From: Flavobacteriales bacterium
Lineage (GTDB): Bacteria; Bacteroidota; Bacteroidia; Flavobacteriales_C; GCA-002722245
Reading direction: 5' to 3'
DNA length: 64,000 nucleotides
Assembly (NCBI GenBank): GCA_947444925.1
Contig: CANFBW010000013.1
Coordinates: 1 to 64,000 of the forward strand
The notes under the pieces were generated by a model that was not told where the DNA came from, did not search any database, and worked only from the letters and a program-made list of their open reading frames with translations. Each line of letters starts with the position of its first letter. The first letter of the stretch is position 1. Positions 40,401-50,414 of this stretch are shown here, in pieces. The position numbers and the translations under genes are program-made.

Positions 40401-42014
40401 TTTCTCACGAATGGGGTCGATTGGCGGATTCGACACCTGTGCAAACAACTGTTTGAAATAGTTTGACAAATGCTGACTTTGTGCCGACAATACTGCCAAA
40501 GGAACGTCTGTTCCCATTGACCCTATTGGTTCATTGCCATCCTTTGCCATGGGCTCCAACACAGAAATTAAATCTTCTCTGGTAAAGCCAAAAGCGATTT
40601 GCTTTTGCAACAATTGCATGCCCTTCGCCGGAGCGTTGGTTTTTTTCATTGGACGCGCCAAATCTTTCAGATTCAACTTGTTTTCCTTCAACCATCTTCC
40701 GTATGGTTTGGCGGAACAAATTTGGTCTTTCAATTCCTGATCGGAAATGATTCTTCCTTTTTCTAAATCGGCAACAAATATTTTTCCTGGTTGCAATCTT
40801 CCTTTTTCAATCACCTTCGACTCGTCAACAGGCAATGAACCTGCTTCAGAAGACATGATCAAAGTATCGTCATCCAACAAACAATATCTTGAGGGACGCA
40901 AACCATTTCTGTCAAGCGTTGCACCCACAATTTTACCATCAGTGAACGAGATCGAAGCCGGACCATCCCAAGGTTCCATCATAGAAGAATAGTACTCGTA
41001 AAAAGCTCTTTTTTCTTCACGCATTTCAGGATTGTGCTGCCAAGCCTCAGGCACCAACATCATCATGACTTGTGCCATCGGACGACCACCAAGTGTCAAA
41101 ATCTCAATCACGTTGTCTAAGTTCGAAGAATCCGAACGATTAATATCACAAATCGGCATCAACCAATCAATCTCCTCCACTGTGAAATTGGTGCTTTCCA
41201 ACAATACTTGTTTTGAGCGCATCCAGTTCACATTTCCTTTGATGGTATTGATTTCACCATTGTGTGCAATGAAACGGAAGGGCTGAGCCAATTTCCATTT
41301 CGGAAAAGTATTGGTAGAAAAACGAGAGTGTACCACCGCCATAGCGCTAGTCATATTCAGGTTTTGAAGGTCTTTGTAATAAGGTTTCAGCTGATTCGTG
41401 CGCAATTGCCCTTTGTACACCATCACCTTGTATGAACTTGATGAAATGTAAAAACTATCGTTGGTCGAAGGCATTTCGCGGTGAATGTTTCTATTGCTGT
41501 ATTTTCTTAACACACACAGTCTGCGCTCTAAAGCTTCCGGATCATTGCTGTCTAAAAACTGTAGGAAAATTTGCTCGATGTGTGGTTCTACTTTTTTAGA
41601 AGATGCACCCAACATGCTGTTGTCTGTAGGCACCTCACGGAAACCCAATACTTTGAAGCCCAAGCGGTGAGCGTATTCTACAAATAAATCTTTACACTGT
41701 TGACGCTCTTCTGCATCTTTAGGAAAAAAAGTCATGGCTACACCATACTCCCCAAAGCCTGGAAGCGCAATTCCGAGTGCTGAACATTCTTGCTTTAAAA
41801 AGTCATGGGGAAGCTGAATCAATATCCCTGCACCATCACCTGTTTCAGGCTCACAGCCGCAACCACCACGGTGTTCCATGTTTTCCAACATGGATATCGC
41901 GTCTTGAATCGTTTTTGACGACTTTTTGTTTTTTAGGTTCGCTACAAATCCAATCCCGCACGAGTCGTGCTCAAAGGCGGGGTCATATAATCCTTGCTTC
42001 TCAATCATACGCAA
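37470..42014 (-). CDS. gltB: Glutamate synthase large subunit
   Basis: HDSCGIGFVANLK N-terminal nucleophile Cys domain; GEGGEDEIRY; CHLNTCPVGVATQDP; C-terminal GXGXG domain. Confidence 0.96.
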   Translation of the reverse strand: MRMIEKQGLYDPAFEHDSCGIGFVANLKNKKSSKTIQDAISMLENMEHRGGCGCEPETGDGAGILIQLPHDFLKQECSALGIALPGFGEYGVAMTFFPKDAEERQQCKDLFVEYAHRLGFKVLGFREVPTDNSMLGASSKKVEPHIEQIFLQFLDSNDPEALERRLCVLRKYSNRNIHREMPSTNDSFYISSSSYKVMVYKGQLRTNQLKPYYKDLQNLNMTSAMAVVHSRFSTNTFPKWKLAQPFRFIAHNGEINTIKGNVNWMRSKQVLLESTNFTVEEIDWLMPICDINRSDSSNLDNVIEILTLGGRPMAQVMMMLVPEAWQHNPEMREEKRAFYEYYSSMMEPWDGPASISFTDGKIVGATLDRNGLRPSRYCLLDDDTLIMSSEAGSLPVDESKVIEKGRLQPGKIFVADLEKGRIISDQELKDQICSAKPYGRWLKENKLNLKDLARPMKKTNAPAKGMQLLQKQIAFGFTREDLISVLEPMAKDGNEPIGSMGTDVPLAVLSAQSQHLSNYFKQLFAQVSNPPIDPIREKVIMSLFTNLGSQKNILAETPEHCRQIHLETPVISNGQLDKLRKLNDGSFKSYTINAIFSAFDRPGSLESAIDEICANAERATLMGCNILIISDRNIDQNTAAIPSLLAVGAIHSSLIKKGLRTRTSLVVESGDAIETHHFATLIGFGANAVNAYLAGDTIRHMFEEELESGDVSIKKLLANYSKAINYGLLKVFSKMGISTVQSYQGAQIFEALGIGPEVIEKCFTGTVSRIKGMRFDDLAKEVRIRHKRAFQDTSIDKHLFIGGFYQWKRKGEAHLFNPDTISLLQKSTRTNDFKIFKQFTDKINDQTAQAMTLRGLLQFKKGATAIPLEEVEPKESIFKRLASGAMSFGSISFEAHSTLAVAMNRIGGKSNSGEGGEDEIRYAKKANGDWERSAIKQVASGRFGVTAHYLTNADELQIKIAQGAKPGEGGQLPGHKVDEWIGRVRHSTPGVGLISPPPHHDIYSIEDLAQLIFDLKNANRAARVNVKLVSEAGVGTIASGVAKAKGDVVLIAGHDGGTGASPLSSVRHAGLPWELGLAETHQTLVMNDLRSRITVQTDGQLRTGRDLVIASMLGAEEWGVATAALVVEGCIMMRKCHLNTCPVGVATQDPQLRKLFTGNADHLVNFFTFLVEDLRLEMAALGFRTVNDMIGRTDMLEVKYNDPHWKTANLDLSPLLYKPNVPASVGLYKQKEQDHEIENVIDRKLIELAQPAIHDGAKVKGEFKIINIDRSVGAMLSNEICKVHGGVGLPDGSIDIKFIGSAGQSFGGFTTKGVRFTVEGEANDYFGKGLSGAELVIYPSKESKFVPENNIIIGNVAFYGATSGKSFINGQAGERFCVRNSGVTTVVEGIGDHGVEYMTGGRVVVLGKVGRNFGAGMSGGYAYIWDKWKEFASNFNNELADLEAISAEDAAELKGLIEEHVQHTSSKIGKQILADWDKELKNFKKVMPRDYKRVMDKLKAESKSKVQSSKLEVG

Positions 42015-42396
42015 TCAATTCTAGTAAAAAATTAAACGGAAAATGGACGGCAAATATAGGAAATTACAAGAAACAATCATAGCGAAAAACATAAATGTTT
42101 AGGGGTCTAGTGTAAAAAAGTTTAGAGGCATCTAAAAAATCCGTCGAAAATCACATTACTGCCAACACTTTTCTAACTCCTGCGCCTCAACATTAACGGC
42201 AAGATCAGCATTAATCATGTCGCAATACACCCCATTCGAACTACGGAAATTTTTGACCATCAACGCCACGAATCACATATCCTTCATGCTGCCATTTTAC
42301 TAAAATAAAGTGTTCCGCGTCGCATACAAAACAATTCTTGTAACCAATACAAAACAAATGCATTGATGCAATAGCTTAACCCTTAAATCCTAAAAA

Positions 42397-43998
42397 ATGT
42401 CAGCAGAAAAACTCAGCCCCCGCCAGCAAATGATTGGCATCATGTACCTAGTGCTACTGGCCATGTTGGCAATGAATGCGTCCAAAGACCTGCTCGATGC
42501 TTTTTTAAAACTAGAGGGCGGCATCGACCTCACCGCCAATAATTTTGTTGAAAATGTGCAACCCGTGTACTACAAAATTGAAGCCGCAGCAGCAACCAAT
42601 TCTGCAAAGGCAAAAGAAACATTAAAAAACGCGCACTTGCTCAAAAGCAAAATTCAAGAAATTCACACCCTGATCGACAGCCACAAAAAAACACTCATTT
42701 CGAGCACTGGAGGCGTTGATGAACAAGGGATCCCCCTCGCCAAAGACAACCAAGACATTGGCGCTGAATACCTCATGACCGCAGGTCACGGCGAAGACTT
42801 GCGCAAAAAAATAACCGCGCTTAAAATGTTTGTTTGCACATTGGTCGACAAAAAAGACAGCGCCATTTACCAAAGCGTCAATACTTTACTGGCGACCGAC
42901 GAATTCAAAGACTATGAAGGAAACAAAATGTCATGGGAGGCTGGACTTTCTGAGCACTTGCCATTGGCCGCAGTAACTGCCAACCTCAGCAATTTGCAAT
43001 CCTATTTGCGCAATACAGAATCAATCACTGTCAACTATCTTTACGAAGAATTGGGCATCGACAATTACCGCGTCAACAAAATCCAAGCGGCAACCATCGC
43101 ACAAAGCAGCTATATTTTGCGCGGTGAAGAATACAGCGCCAAAATTTTTCTGGCCGCTTCCGACACCACCCAAAAACCAATGATACTTATAGGCAACTAC
43201 GACGAGGCGCTTTACGCTAGCAACAAAGAAATAAAATGGCTTAGCGCCGTAGATACACTGGCAGTTAACGACGGTTTTGGCAAGTACATCACCAAAGCAA
43301 ATGCCGTGGGTGCACATTCTTGGAAGGGCATCGTCAAAATTCCACATCCCAACATCAAACGAAAAGGCGAATTTTTGACTTATCCTTTCGAAAACAAATA
43401 CCTCGTGGCGCAACCCTCTGCCGTAGTTTCATCGGACAAACTCAACATTATGTATCTAGGACTCAACAACGAAATGTCCATTTCAGTGCCTGGCATCAGC
43501 AGCGATAAAATTAGAGTTTCTGCCCCAAAATGCGATATCTCTAAGGTAGGTAATGGTCAATTTGTTTTCAAACCAAAGGCGGGAGGAAAAACAGATGTGC
43601 TGGTTCAAGCTGAACTTTCGCCAGGCCATTGGGAAAACATGGGCTCCTATGCTTGGACGATCAAAAGATTACCCAAACCCGACATTTTCCTGGGCGACAA
43701 GATGCTAAACGCAAAAATGTCAAAGCAACAAGTTTTGGCCTTTGCAAAAATATCTGCGAAATATTCTGCCGACTTTCCGCTCAACGCACAACCTGGAATT
43801 GAATATTGCGGAGTTGAAACTACCACCAGTGGCAGCACGGTGATGAGCCATGGCAATGCCGATAAAGGTGTTTTTTCTCCAGCCCACTTGAATGCTTTTA
43901 AAGCACTTCGAAAAGGCGAAAGCATCACCTTAATGATTAAAACAAGAGGAGCCGATGGTATCACGCATTCAATGACCAACACTATCACCATCAACTAA
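42397..43998 (+). CDS. gldM: T9SS/gliding motility protein GldM (PorM) homologue
   Basis: N-term MSAEKLSPRQQMIGIMYLVLLAMLAMNASKDLLDAF matches the GldM TM helix; 533 aa. Confidence 0.88.
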   Translation: MSAEKLSPRQQMIGIMYLVLLAMLAMNASKDLLDAFLKLEGGIDLTANNFVENVQPVYYKIEAAAATNSAKAKETLKNAHLLKSKIQEIHTLIDSHKKTLISSTGGVDEQGIPLAKDNQDIGAEYLMTAGHGEDLRKKITALKMFVCTLVDKKDSAIYQSVNTLLATDEFKDYEGNKMSWEAGLSEHLPLAAVTANLSNLQSYLRNTESITVNYLYEELGIDNYRVNKIQAATIAQSSYILRGEEYSAKIFLAASDTTQKPMILIGNYDEALYASNKEIKWLSAVDTLAVNDGFGKYITKANAVGAHSWKGIVKIPHPNIKRKGEFLTYPFENKYLVAQPSAVVSSDKLNIMYLGLNNEMSISVPGISSDKIRVSAPKCDISKVGNGQFVFKPKAGGKTDVLVQAELSPGHWENMGSYAWTIKRLPKPDIFLGDKMLNAKMSKQQVLAFAKISAKYSADFPLNAQPGIEYCGVETTTSGSTVMSHGNADKGVFSPAHLNAFKALRKGESITLMIKTRGADGITHSMTNTITIN

Positions 43999-44002
43999 AC
44001 AA

Positions 44003-44040
44003 AACAGCCTTGCTCTTCTTAGCAAGGCTGTTTTTCTATT
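44003..44040. terminator. Rho-independent terminator between convergent gldM and OM-protein gene
   Basis: AACAGCCTTGCT-cttctt-AGCAAGGCTGTT-TTTCTATTTT. Confidence 0.85.
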
Positions 44041-44935
44041 TTATTCCCACAGGTGTTTTGCCCTTGTGAATGATTCTTCCTCCTGAGGAAGAACTACTCG
44101 AAGAAGCAGCATGATTGGGGTTTCCACCTCCGGAGTATGTGCTTGAAGTGCTTGTTCCTCCATCATAAGTGGAATCACAATTCGTGCCTGATTGACTGCC
44201 GCGCGAATAACTTGTAGTGCTTGGATAAGGCGAGATACTTTGCGGAACATAATAAGAACTGCTACTATAATAAGTACTAAGGCCTCCTGAATTGTTGGTC
44301 CATGAAGAAAAATCAACCGAAAAAGCCAAGCCTAACTTAATGATCAACATATTGCTATTGGCATTGTTGATGTTGTAATCAATCACCTGATCTTGGGAGG
44401 TGAAAGAATGCAGATCTAAGAAATCTGCTGGACTACCACTGTTAAAAGCCACCCCCAGGTCAAAATAAAAATTGTCTGCAACTTTGTATAACACGCCAAT
44501 GCCTGCGCCCACATTGGTGGTTGTGACTTGCAACAACTGTTCACTCACCATTTGCACCTCCTCTGTCGTATTGTATCCCACAGATCCGTAATGCATCTCT
44601 ATATAAGGGCTCCACTTTTTCAAATTCATCAAAACACGACCTTCTAAAACCGCGGCTGTAAAGCCGTTGCTTACCGTGTAGTTGCCAATAGGCGAATCAC
44701 CGGAGCGACTGCCATTGCTAGATCCATAAATACTTCCCCCTAAATCCAAGGAGAATAAGGTCTCTGGGCTGATCATATAATATGCGCCAGCGCCCAAACC
44801 CGCGCCCGACAAATAGCCTTGGTGCTTCATATTAAAGAGCGGATTGGATTGTACTCCAAACAATGTGAACTTCCATTGCGCGATCACGGTGCTATGCAAT
44901 AAGGTGATCAGTAGGAGGAGGAGGAGTTTTTTCAT
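44036..44935 (-). CDS. Outer-membrane beta-barrel-like protein with Ser/Gly-rich C-terminal tail
   Basis: Signal peptide; GAGLGAGAYYMISPETLFSLDLGGSIYG; low-complexity tail STSSTYSGGGNPNHAASSSSSSSGG. Confidence 0.6.
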   Translation of the reverse strand: MKKLLLLLLITLLHSTVIAQWKFTLFGVQSNPLFNMKHQGYLSGAGLGAGAYYMISPETLFSLDLGGSIYGSSNGSRSGDSPIGNYTVSNGFTAAVLEGRVLMNLKKWSPYIEMHYGSVGYNTTEEVQMVSEQLLQVTTTNVGAGIGVLYKVADNFYFDLGVAFNSGSPADFLDLHSFTSQDQVIDYNINNANSNMLIIKLGLAFSVDFSSWTNNSGGLSTYYSSSSYYVPQSISPYPSTTSYSRGSQSGTNCDSTYDGGTSTSSTYSGGGNPNHAASSSSSSSGGRIIHKGKTPVGIK

Positions 44936-45034
44936 AGCTTTTTATTTGTGCTTTTCACCAAGCAACAACCTTGCCACAGAACTAAATACCTCTACTTCTT
45001 TTGAGAATCACAAAGAATGCCGTAGGTTTGAAAA

Positions 45035-45820
45035 GTGCATTTACTCACCACAGCCATAAAATACTTGATCTATTTGATCCGCGCAAAAACTCGCTACAGC
45101 ATACATTCCCCCTTTATTTTTGAATTGTACTCCGACGTTATTTTGTCGAACAAACATTATTATCCATTTGATGAAATCGATGGCGTTCGACAAGCGCTGC
45201 TCTCCAATGAAAATGAAATCACCATCACCGACTTTGGTGCAGGTTCGCTCTTCAACAACGGCAAAAAGAAAAAAATAAAAACAATCGCGAAAAATGCAGC
45301 CAAACCCGAAAAATTTGGAAAACTTTTTTTTCGATTGGCAGCGCATTTTCAATCCAAAAACATCGTTGAGTTAGGAACTTCTCTAGGCATGTCAACCTCC
45401 TATCTCGCCGCAGCCTCTAAAAACAGCAATGTGCAAACACTCGAAGGCTGTCCCGAAACCGCAAAAGTAGCGCGAAGAGTTTTTGACACCTTAAAACTAA
45501 ACAACATAAAAATCACCGTTGGCAACTTCGACGACACTTTTCAAAAGGTATTGGCTGATCTTCCCGCACTTGATTTTGTGTTTATCGATGGCAACCATCA
45601 ATTTGAACCTACCCTTCGCTATTTTGAACAATGCCTGCCGATGGTTCACGGAGATTCAATATTAATTTTCGACGACATACACTGGAGTGCCGACATGGAA
45701 CAAGCATGGAAACAAATACAAGCACATCCACAAGTAACAGCCACGGTGGACCTGTTTTTTATTGGACTCGTTTTTTTTAAGAAGGGGCAAGTGAAGCAGG
45801 ATTTTATTCTGCAGTTCTAA
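45035..45820 (+). CDS. Class I SAM-dependent O-methyltransferase-like protein
   Basis: NIVELGTSLGMSTSYLAAAS, LDFVFIDGNHQFEPTLRYF, LIFDDIHWS. GTG start. Confidence 0.85.
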   Translation: MHLLTTAIKYLIYLIRAKTRYSIHSPFIFELYSDVILSNKHYYPFDEIDGVRQALLSNENEITITDFGAGSLFNNGKKKKIKTIAKNAAKPEKFGKLFFRLAAHFQSKNIVELGTSLGMSTSYLAAASKNSNVQTLEGCPETAKVARRVFDTLKLNNIKITVGNFDDTFQKVLADLPALDFVFIDGNHQFEPTLRYFEQCLPMVHGDSILIFDDIHWSADMEQAWKQIQAHPQVTATVDLFFIGLVFFKKGQVKQDFILQF

Positions 45821-45903
45821 ACTTCAGTCCCTGCTTGCAAAAATAAAATATGCCGTTTCTTTAAAAAAAATTTATATTTTTAATCAGAGCGCAGAACAGC
45901 AAG

Positions 45904-46455
45904 ATGAAAATTTATACCAAAACAGGAGACAAAGGAGAAACCGGATTATACGGTGGAATGCGCTTATCAAAAAGTGATTTACGTCTTGAAGCATACGGAA
46001 CCCTTGATGAATTAAATTCATATTTAGGATTGATTCGTGCTTTGAAAATACATTCGCACCAACAAACATTAATCATTGACATTCAAACAGAACTCTTTAC
46101 AATAGGGGCTCACCTTGCCTCACAGCCCGACAAAAATTCTTTGCCCTTGCCGGAGTTCAATGAAAATTTAGTGTCTGAACTAGAAAAGGCCATTGACTTT
46201 ATGAACGAGTCCTTGCCCGAAATGAAACATTTCATTCTTCCTGGCGGCAATATCATCATCTCGCATATTCACGTTTGCAGAGCAGTTTGCAGAAGAACAG
46301 AAAGACGCATTGTAAAACTCAACCTCGAAAGCGACATTCACCCCCACATCATACGCTTGCTCAACAGACTGTCAGACTATCTTTTTGTGCTTGCACGCAA
46401 AACCGGCTTCGACGCTAAAATAGCAGAACAGCCTTGGGTTCCGATAAAGAAATAG
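45904..46455 (+). CDS. Cob(I)yrinic acid a,c-diamide adenosyltransferase, PduO type
   Basis: MKIYTKTGDKGETGLYGGMRLSKSDLRLEAYGTLDELNSYLGL; VCRRTERRIVKL. Confidence 0.95.
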   Translation: MKIYTKTGDKGETGLYGGMRLSKSDLRLEAYGTLDELNSYLGLIRALKIHSHQQTLIIDIQTELFTIGAHLASQPDKNSLPLPEFNENLVSELEKAIDFMNESLPEMKHFILPGGNIIISHIHVCRAVCRRTERRIVKLNLESDIHPHIIRLLNRLSDYLFVLARKTGFDAKIAEQPWVPIKK

Positions 46456-46573
46456 TGTTCGCAATCACTAAGCGCCTGTGCCTATAATAATAAATTCATC
46501 ATTTTTCTTGGCGGTGTAAACAAAAAATCTATTTTTGCGTTACAAACACTAAAGACTTTAAAAACAATACGAT

Positions 46574-46795
46574 ATGTACTGGACACTAGAATTAGCCTCT
46601 TACCTTACCGATGCACCTTGGCCCGCATCTAAAGATGAGTTGATCGATTACGCACAACGCTCTGGAGCACCAATGGAAGTAATTGAAAACCTGCAAGAAA
46701 TTGAAGACGAAGGTGAACCTTACGAATCGATTGAAGAAATTTGGCCAGACTACCCTACGAAAGACGACTTTCTCTTCAATGAAGATGAATACTAA
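46574..46795 (+). CDS. DUF2795 family small acidic protein
   Basis: WTLELASYLTDAPWPASKDELIDYAQRSGAPMEVIENLQEIEDEGEPYESIEEIWPDYPTKDDFLFNEDEY. Confidence 0.9.
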   Translation: MYWTLELASYLTDAPWPASKDELIDYAQRSGAPMEVIENLQEIEDEGEPYESIEEIWPDYPTKDDFLFNEDEY

Positions 46796-46803
46796 AAAAC
46801 ACT

Positions 46804-46829
46804 AAGGCTTCGAATTCGAAGCCTTTTTT
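46804..46829 (+). terminator. Rho-independent terminator
   Basis: Perfect palindrome AAGGCTTCGAATTCGAAGCCTT followed by T's. Confidence 0.85.
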
Positions 46830-46987
46830 GTTTCAATGCCTGACTTTGTGACCATACCACACCCCCACTTTCTGCCCAATTGCGCCATAAAGGCTAATTT
46901 TTAGCGCTGGTTTAATTTTTGTCAAATGGCGTTCGTTATTCTTTATTAATTAAAGTAAATTTGACCTCCTTATAAATACATAGCCTC

Positions 46988-49900
46988 ATGATTAAAGCAG
47001 TAGAGAAAATTTTCACCGCACTTTTTGGAAAAAAATCCGACAAAGACATCAAAGAAATAATGCCCCTTGTTGAGAAAGTAAAGGAAGAATATGCCAAACT
47101 ATCTTCGCTGACAAACGACGAATTGCGTGCCAAAACGCCTGAATTAAAACAGCGCATTGCCGCACAATTTGCCGAAGAAGAAAAACAAATTGAAGCCCTT
47201 AAAGTTGCAGCTGATGCACCAGGCCTAAGCGTGGAGGAAAAAGAAGCCAACTACGCTGCAGTTGACACTTTGATCAAAAAAATTGACGAGAAAATTGAAA
47301 TCGCATTGCTTGACGCACTGCCCGAAGCCTTTGCTGTTGTTAAAGAAACCGCTCGTCGTTTCACTGAAAATGAGGAAGTAGAAGTTACTGCAAATGCTTT
47401 CGATAGAGCGGTAGCAACTAAAAAAGACAATGTTGAAATTGAGGGCGATAAAGCCATATATTTCAACTCCTGGCTTGCTGGTGGCAACGAAATTAAATGG
47501 GATATGGTGCATTACGACGTGCAACTTATTGGAGGCATCAACCTTCACAAAGGAAAAATTTCAGAGATGGCTACAGGAGAAGGAAAAACTCTTGTGGCAA
47601 CACTTCCCGTGTATCTCAACGCCCTCGCTGGAAAAGGAGTGCATTTGGTTACGGTGAACGACTATCTTGCCAAAAGAGACTGCGAGTGGATGGCGCCTTT
47701 GTTTGAGTTTCATGGCTTGAGTATCGACTGCATCGACAAATACGAATCGCATTCTGAGGAAAGAAAAAAAGCCTACCTCAGCGACATTACCTACGGAACC
47801 AACAACGAATTTGGTTTCGATTACCTGCGCGACAACATGGCTACCAGTTTAGACCAATTGGTGCAACGCAAGCACCACTTTGCCATTGTGGATGAGGTCG
47901 ATTCAGTTTTGATTGACGACGCTCGAACACCGCTCATCATCTCTGGTGCCACCAAACAAAAACAAAGCATGCAGTTCAATGAACTTAAACCTTTCGTTGA
48001 AAAATTAGTGAACGCCCAAAAAGCCTATGTTACCAAAGCTTTGTCGGATGCCAAAAAATTACTGGCCGAAGGCAACAAAGACGAAGGTGGCGTTGCCCTT
48101 TTGAGAGCACACCGCGGTTTGCCGAAAAACAAAGCGCTGATCAAATTTTTGAGCGAAGCCGGTATTAAACAGCAATTGCAAAAAACTGAAAACGCACACA
48201 TGCAAGAGCATGGCAAACAAATGCGCGTTGCTGATGCCGAACTTTTTTTCGTGATCGATGACAAACACAACTCTATTGAACTGACTGAAAAAGGCATCGA
48301 CCTTCTTGCTCAATTTGTTGAAGACCGCGATTTCTTTGTGATGACGGACCTCGGTTCTGAAATAGCGGAAATTGAAAAATCAAACTTGAGCGACAAAGAA
48401 AAAATCGCCAACAAAGAAGCTTACATCAAAGATTATGGCGTTAAATCTGACCGTATTCACACGATGAATCAATTGCTCAAAGCCTACACCCTCTTTGAGA
48501 AAGACACCGAATATGTGATCATCGACAACCAGGTAAAAATTGTTGACGAACAAACCGGTCGTATCATGGACGGCCGACGTTGGAGCGACGGTTTACACCA
48601 AGCGGTTGAAGCAAAAGAGAACGTAAAAATTGAAGCGACCACGCAAACACACGCCAGTATTACCCTGCAAAACTATTTTAGAATGTACCACAAATTATGT
48701 GGTATGACGGGTACTGCTGAAACTGAAGCGCAAGAACTTTGGGACATCTATAAATTGGATGTGACCACCATCCCCACCAACCGTCCAGCCGTGAGAAAAG
48801 ACATGGAGGACAAAATCTACAAAACACAGCGCGAAAAATACAATGCTGTAATTGAAGAAATTGTTGAAATCACCAAAGCAGGCCGACCAGTACTGGTGGG
48901 AACGACTTCTGTAGAGATTTCTGAATTATTGAGCAGAATGCTGCAAATGCGCGGCATCAAGCACAACATACTCAACGCCAAACGACACCAGCAAGAAGCG
49001 CAAATTGTGCGCGAAGCTGGGCAATCGGCAATGGTGACCATCGCCACAAATATGGCGGGTAGAGGAACCGACATCAAGTTGTCAGATGAGGTGCGCAAAG
49101 CCGGTGGTTTAGCAATTGTTGGTACAGAGCGCCATGACTCTCGCCGCGTTGACCGCCAGTTGCGCGGACGCGCTGGCCGTCAAGGTGACCCAGGCACATC
49201 GCAGTTCTTCGTATCGTTAGAAGACCAATTGATGCGCCGTTTTGGTTCTGAAAGAATTGCACGCATCATGGACAAAATGGGCTACAAAGAAGGCGAAGTG
49301 ATTCAAGCCGGTATGATTACCACTTCTATTGAACGTGCACAGAAAAAAGTAGAAGAAAACAACTTCGGCATACGCAAGCGCTTGTTGGAATACGACAACG
49401 TGATGAATGCACAACGCGAAGTGATTTACAAACGCCGCCGCAATGCCTTGAATGGCGAGCGTTTAAGTGTTGACATTTCCAACCTCCTCTTGGATTTGGT
49501 GGAAAGCGTTATTGAAACCTACCAAGGCGGAAAAGATTACGAAGCCTTTCGTTTAGAGGTCATCAAGTTGTTTGCCTTCGAACCCGCTGTTTCTCAAGAA
49601 CAATTCCAGTCAATGAAAGTGCAGGATCTCTTTGCTCAACTTTCAACTGCCGTGTTGACAAAGTACGAGGAGAAGAAAGAACAATTGCGCAATCAGGCTT
49701 GGCCAGTCATTAAAAATGTATTTGAAACACAAGGTCAACAATTCACCAACATTGCCATTCCTTTTTCGCACGATGGACAACATGCTTTTCAAATTGCAGT
49801 AAATCTTCGCAAAGCATATGAAACTCAAGGAAAAGAAATTCGAAATGCTTTTGAAAAAACCATTGTTTTGTTCAACATTGACGAAGCGTGGAGAGAGCAT

Positions 49901-50290
49901 TTGCGCGAAATGGACGACTTGCGCAACAACGTGCAAAACGCTTCTATTGAACAAAAAGATCCTTTACTCATCTATAAATTTGAATCTTTCAACGTGTTCA
50001 AACAAATGGTGAACAAGATGAATGCTGAAATCGGCTCGTTTTTGTTCAAGGCGGACATTCTTCAAAGTCAAGGTGGACAGCAACCTGTGCAGGTTCGCGA
50101 AGCAGCCCGCGAGGAGTTTGCCGACAAAAACATGAAAACCATTCACGAAGACGATACTGAGCTTGACCGTCCGGCAAAACCAAAACAAGAACCGGCGAAA
50201 GCCGATCCTAAAGTGGGGCGAAATGACGCATGTCCTTGCGGTAGCGGCAAAAAATACAAACAGTGCCACGGCAAAATGGAAGTGGCCTAA
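46988..50290 (+). CDS. secA: Preprotein translocase subunit SecA
   Basis: [53 protein letters not shown]-terminal SEC-C zinc motif [17 protein letters not shown]. Confidence 0.97.
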   Translation: MIKAVEKIFTALFGKKSDKDIKEIMPLVEKVKEEYAKLSSLTNDELRAKTPELKQRIAAQFAEEEKQIEALKVAADAPGLSVEEKEANYAAVDTLIKKIDEKIEIALLDALPEAFAVVKETARRFTENEEVEVTANAFDRAVATKKDNVEIEGDKAIYFNSWLAGGNEIKWDMVHYDVQLIGGINLHKGKISEMATGEGKTLVATLPVYLNALAGKGVHLVTVNDYLAKRDCEWMAPLFEFHGLSIDCIDKYESHSEERKKAYLSDITYGTNNEFGFDYLRDNMATSLDQLVQRKHHFAIVDEVDSVLIDDARTPLIISGATKQKQSMQFNELKPFVEKLVNAQKAYVTKALSDAKKLLAEGNKDEGGVALLRAHRGLPKNKALIKFLSEAGIKQQLQKTENAHMQEHGKQMRVADAELFFVIDDKHNSIELTEKGIDLLAQFVEDRDFFVMTDLGSEIAEIEKSNLSDKEKIANKEAYIKDYGVKSDRIHTMNQLLKAYTLFEKDTEYVIIDNQVKIVDEQTGRIMDGRRWSDGLHQAVEAKENVKIEATTQTHASITLQNYFRMYHKLCGMTGTAETEAQELWDIYKLDVTTIPTNRPAVRKDMEDKIYKTQREKYNAVIEEIVEITKAGRPVLVGTTSVEISELLSRMLQMRGIKHNILNAKRHQQEAQIVREAGQSAMVTIATNMAGRGTDIKLSDEVRKAGGLAIVGTERHDSRRVDRQLRGRAGRQGDPGTSQFFVSLEDQLMRRFGSERIARIMDKMGYKEGEVIQAGMITTSIERAQKKVEENNFGIRKRLLEYDNVMNAQREVIYKRRRNALNGERLSVDISNLLLDLVESVIETYQGGKDYEAFRLEVIKLFAFEPAVSQEQFQSMKVQDLFAQLSTAVLTKYEEKKEQLRNQAWPVIKNVFETQGQQFTNIAIPFSHDGQHAFQIAVNLRKAYETQGKEIRNAFEKTIVLFNIDEAWREHLREMDDLRNNVQNASIEQKDPLLIYKFESFNVFKQMVNKMNAEIGSFLFKADILQSQGGQQPVQVREAAREEFADKNMKTIHEDDTELDRPAKPKQEPAKADPKVGRNDACPCGSGKKYKQCHGKMEVA

Positions 50291-50296
50291 ACAACT

Positions 50297-50350
50297 GTGA
50301 AACAATGCTTAACGCAGCCGTTCAGTAAGATTGCGTTAAGCATTGTTCAC
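50297..50350. repeat. Long near-perfect inverted repeat (hairpin) downstream of secA
   Basis: GTGAAACAATGCTTAACGCA-n14-TTGCGTTAAGCATTGTTCAC; 15 bp perfect inner stem plus outer pairs with one bulge; no T tract. Confidence 0.75.
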
Positions 50351-50414
50351 AAAATAATTATTTCTACCATTGAGATATAGCCTATCTTTGCCTCATTGTC
50401 AGTAAAATCCGCAA

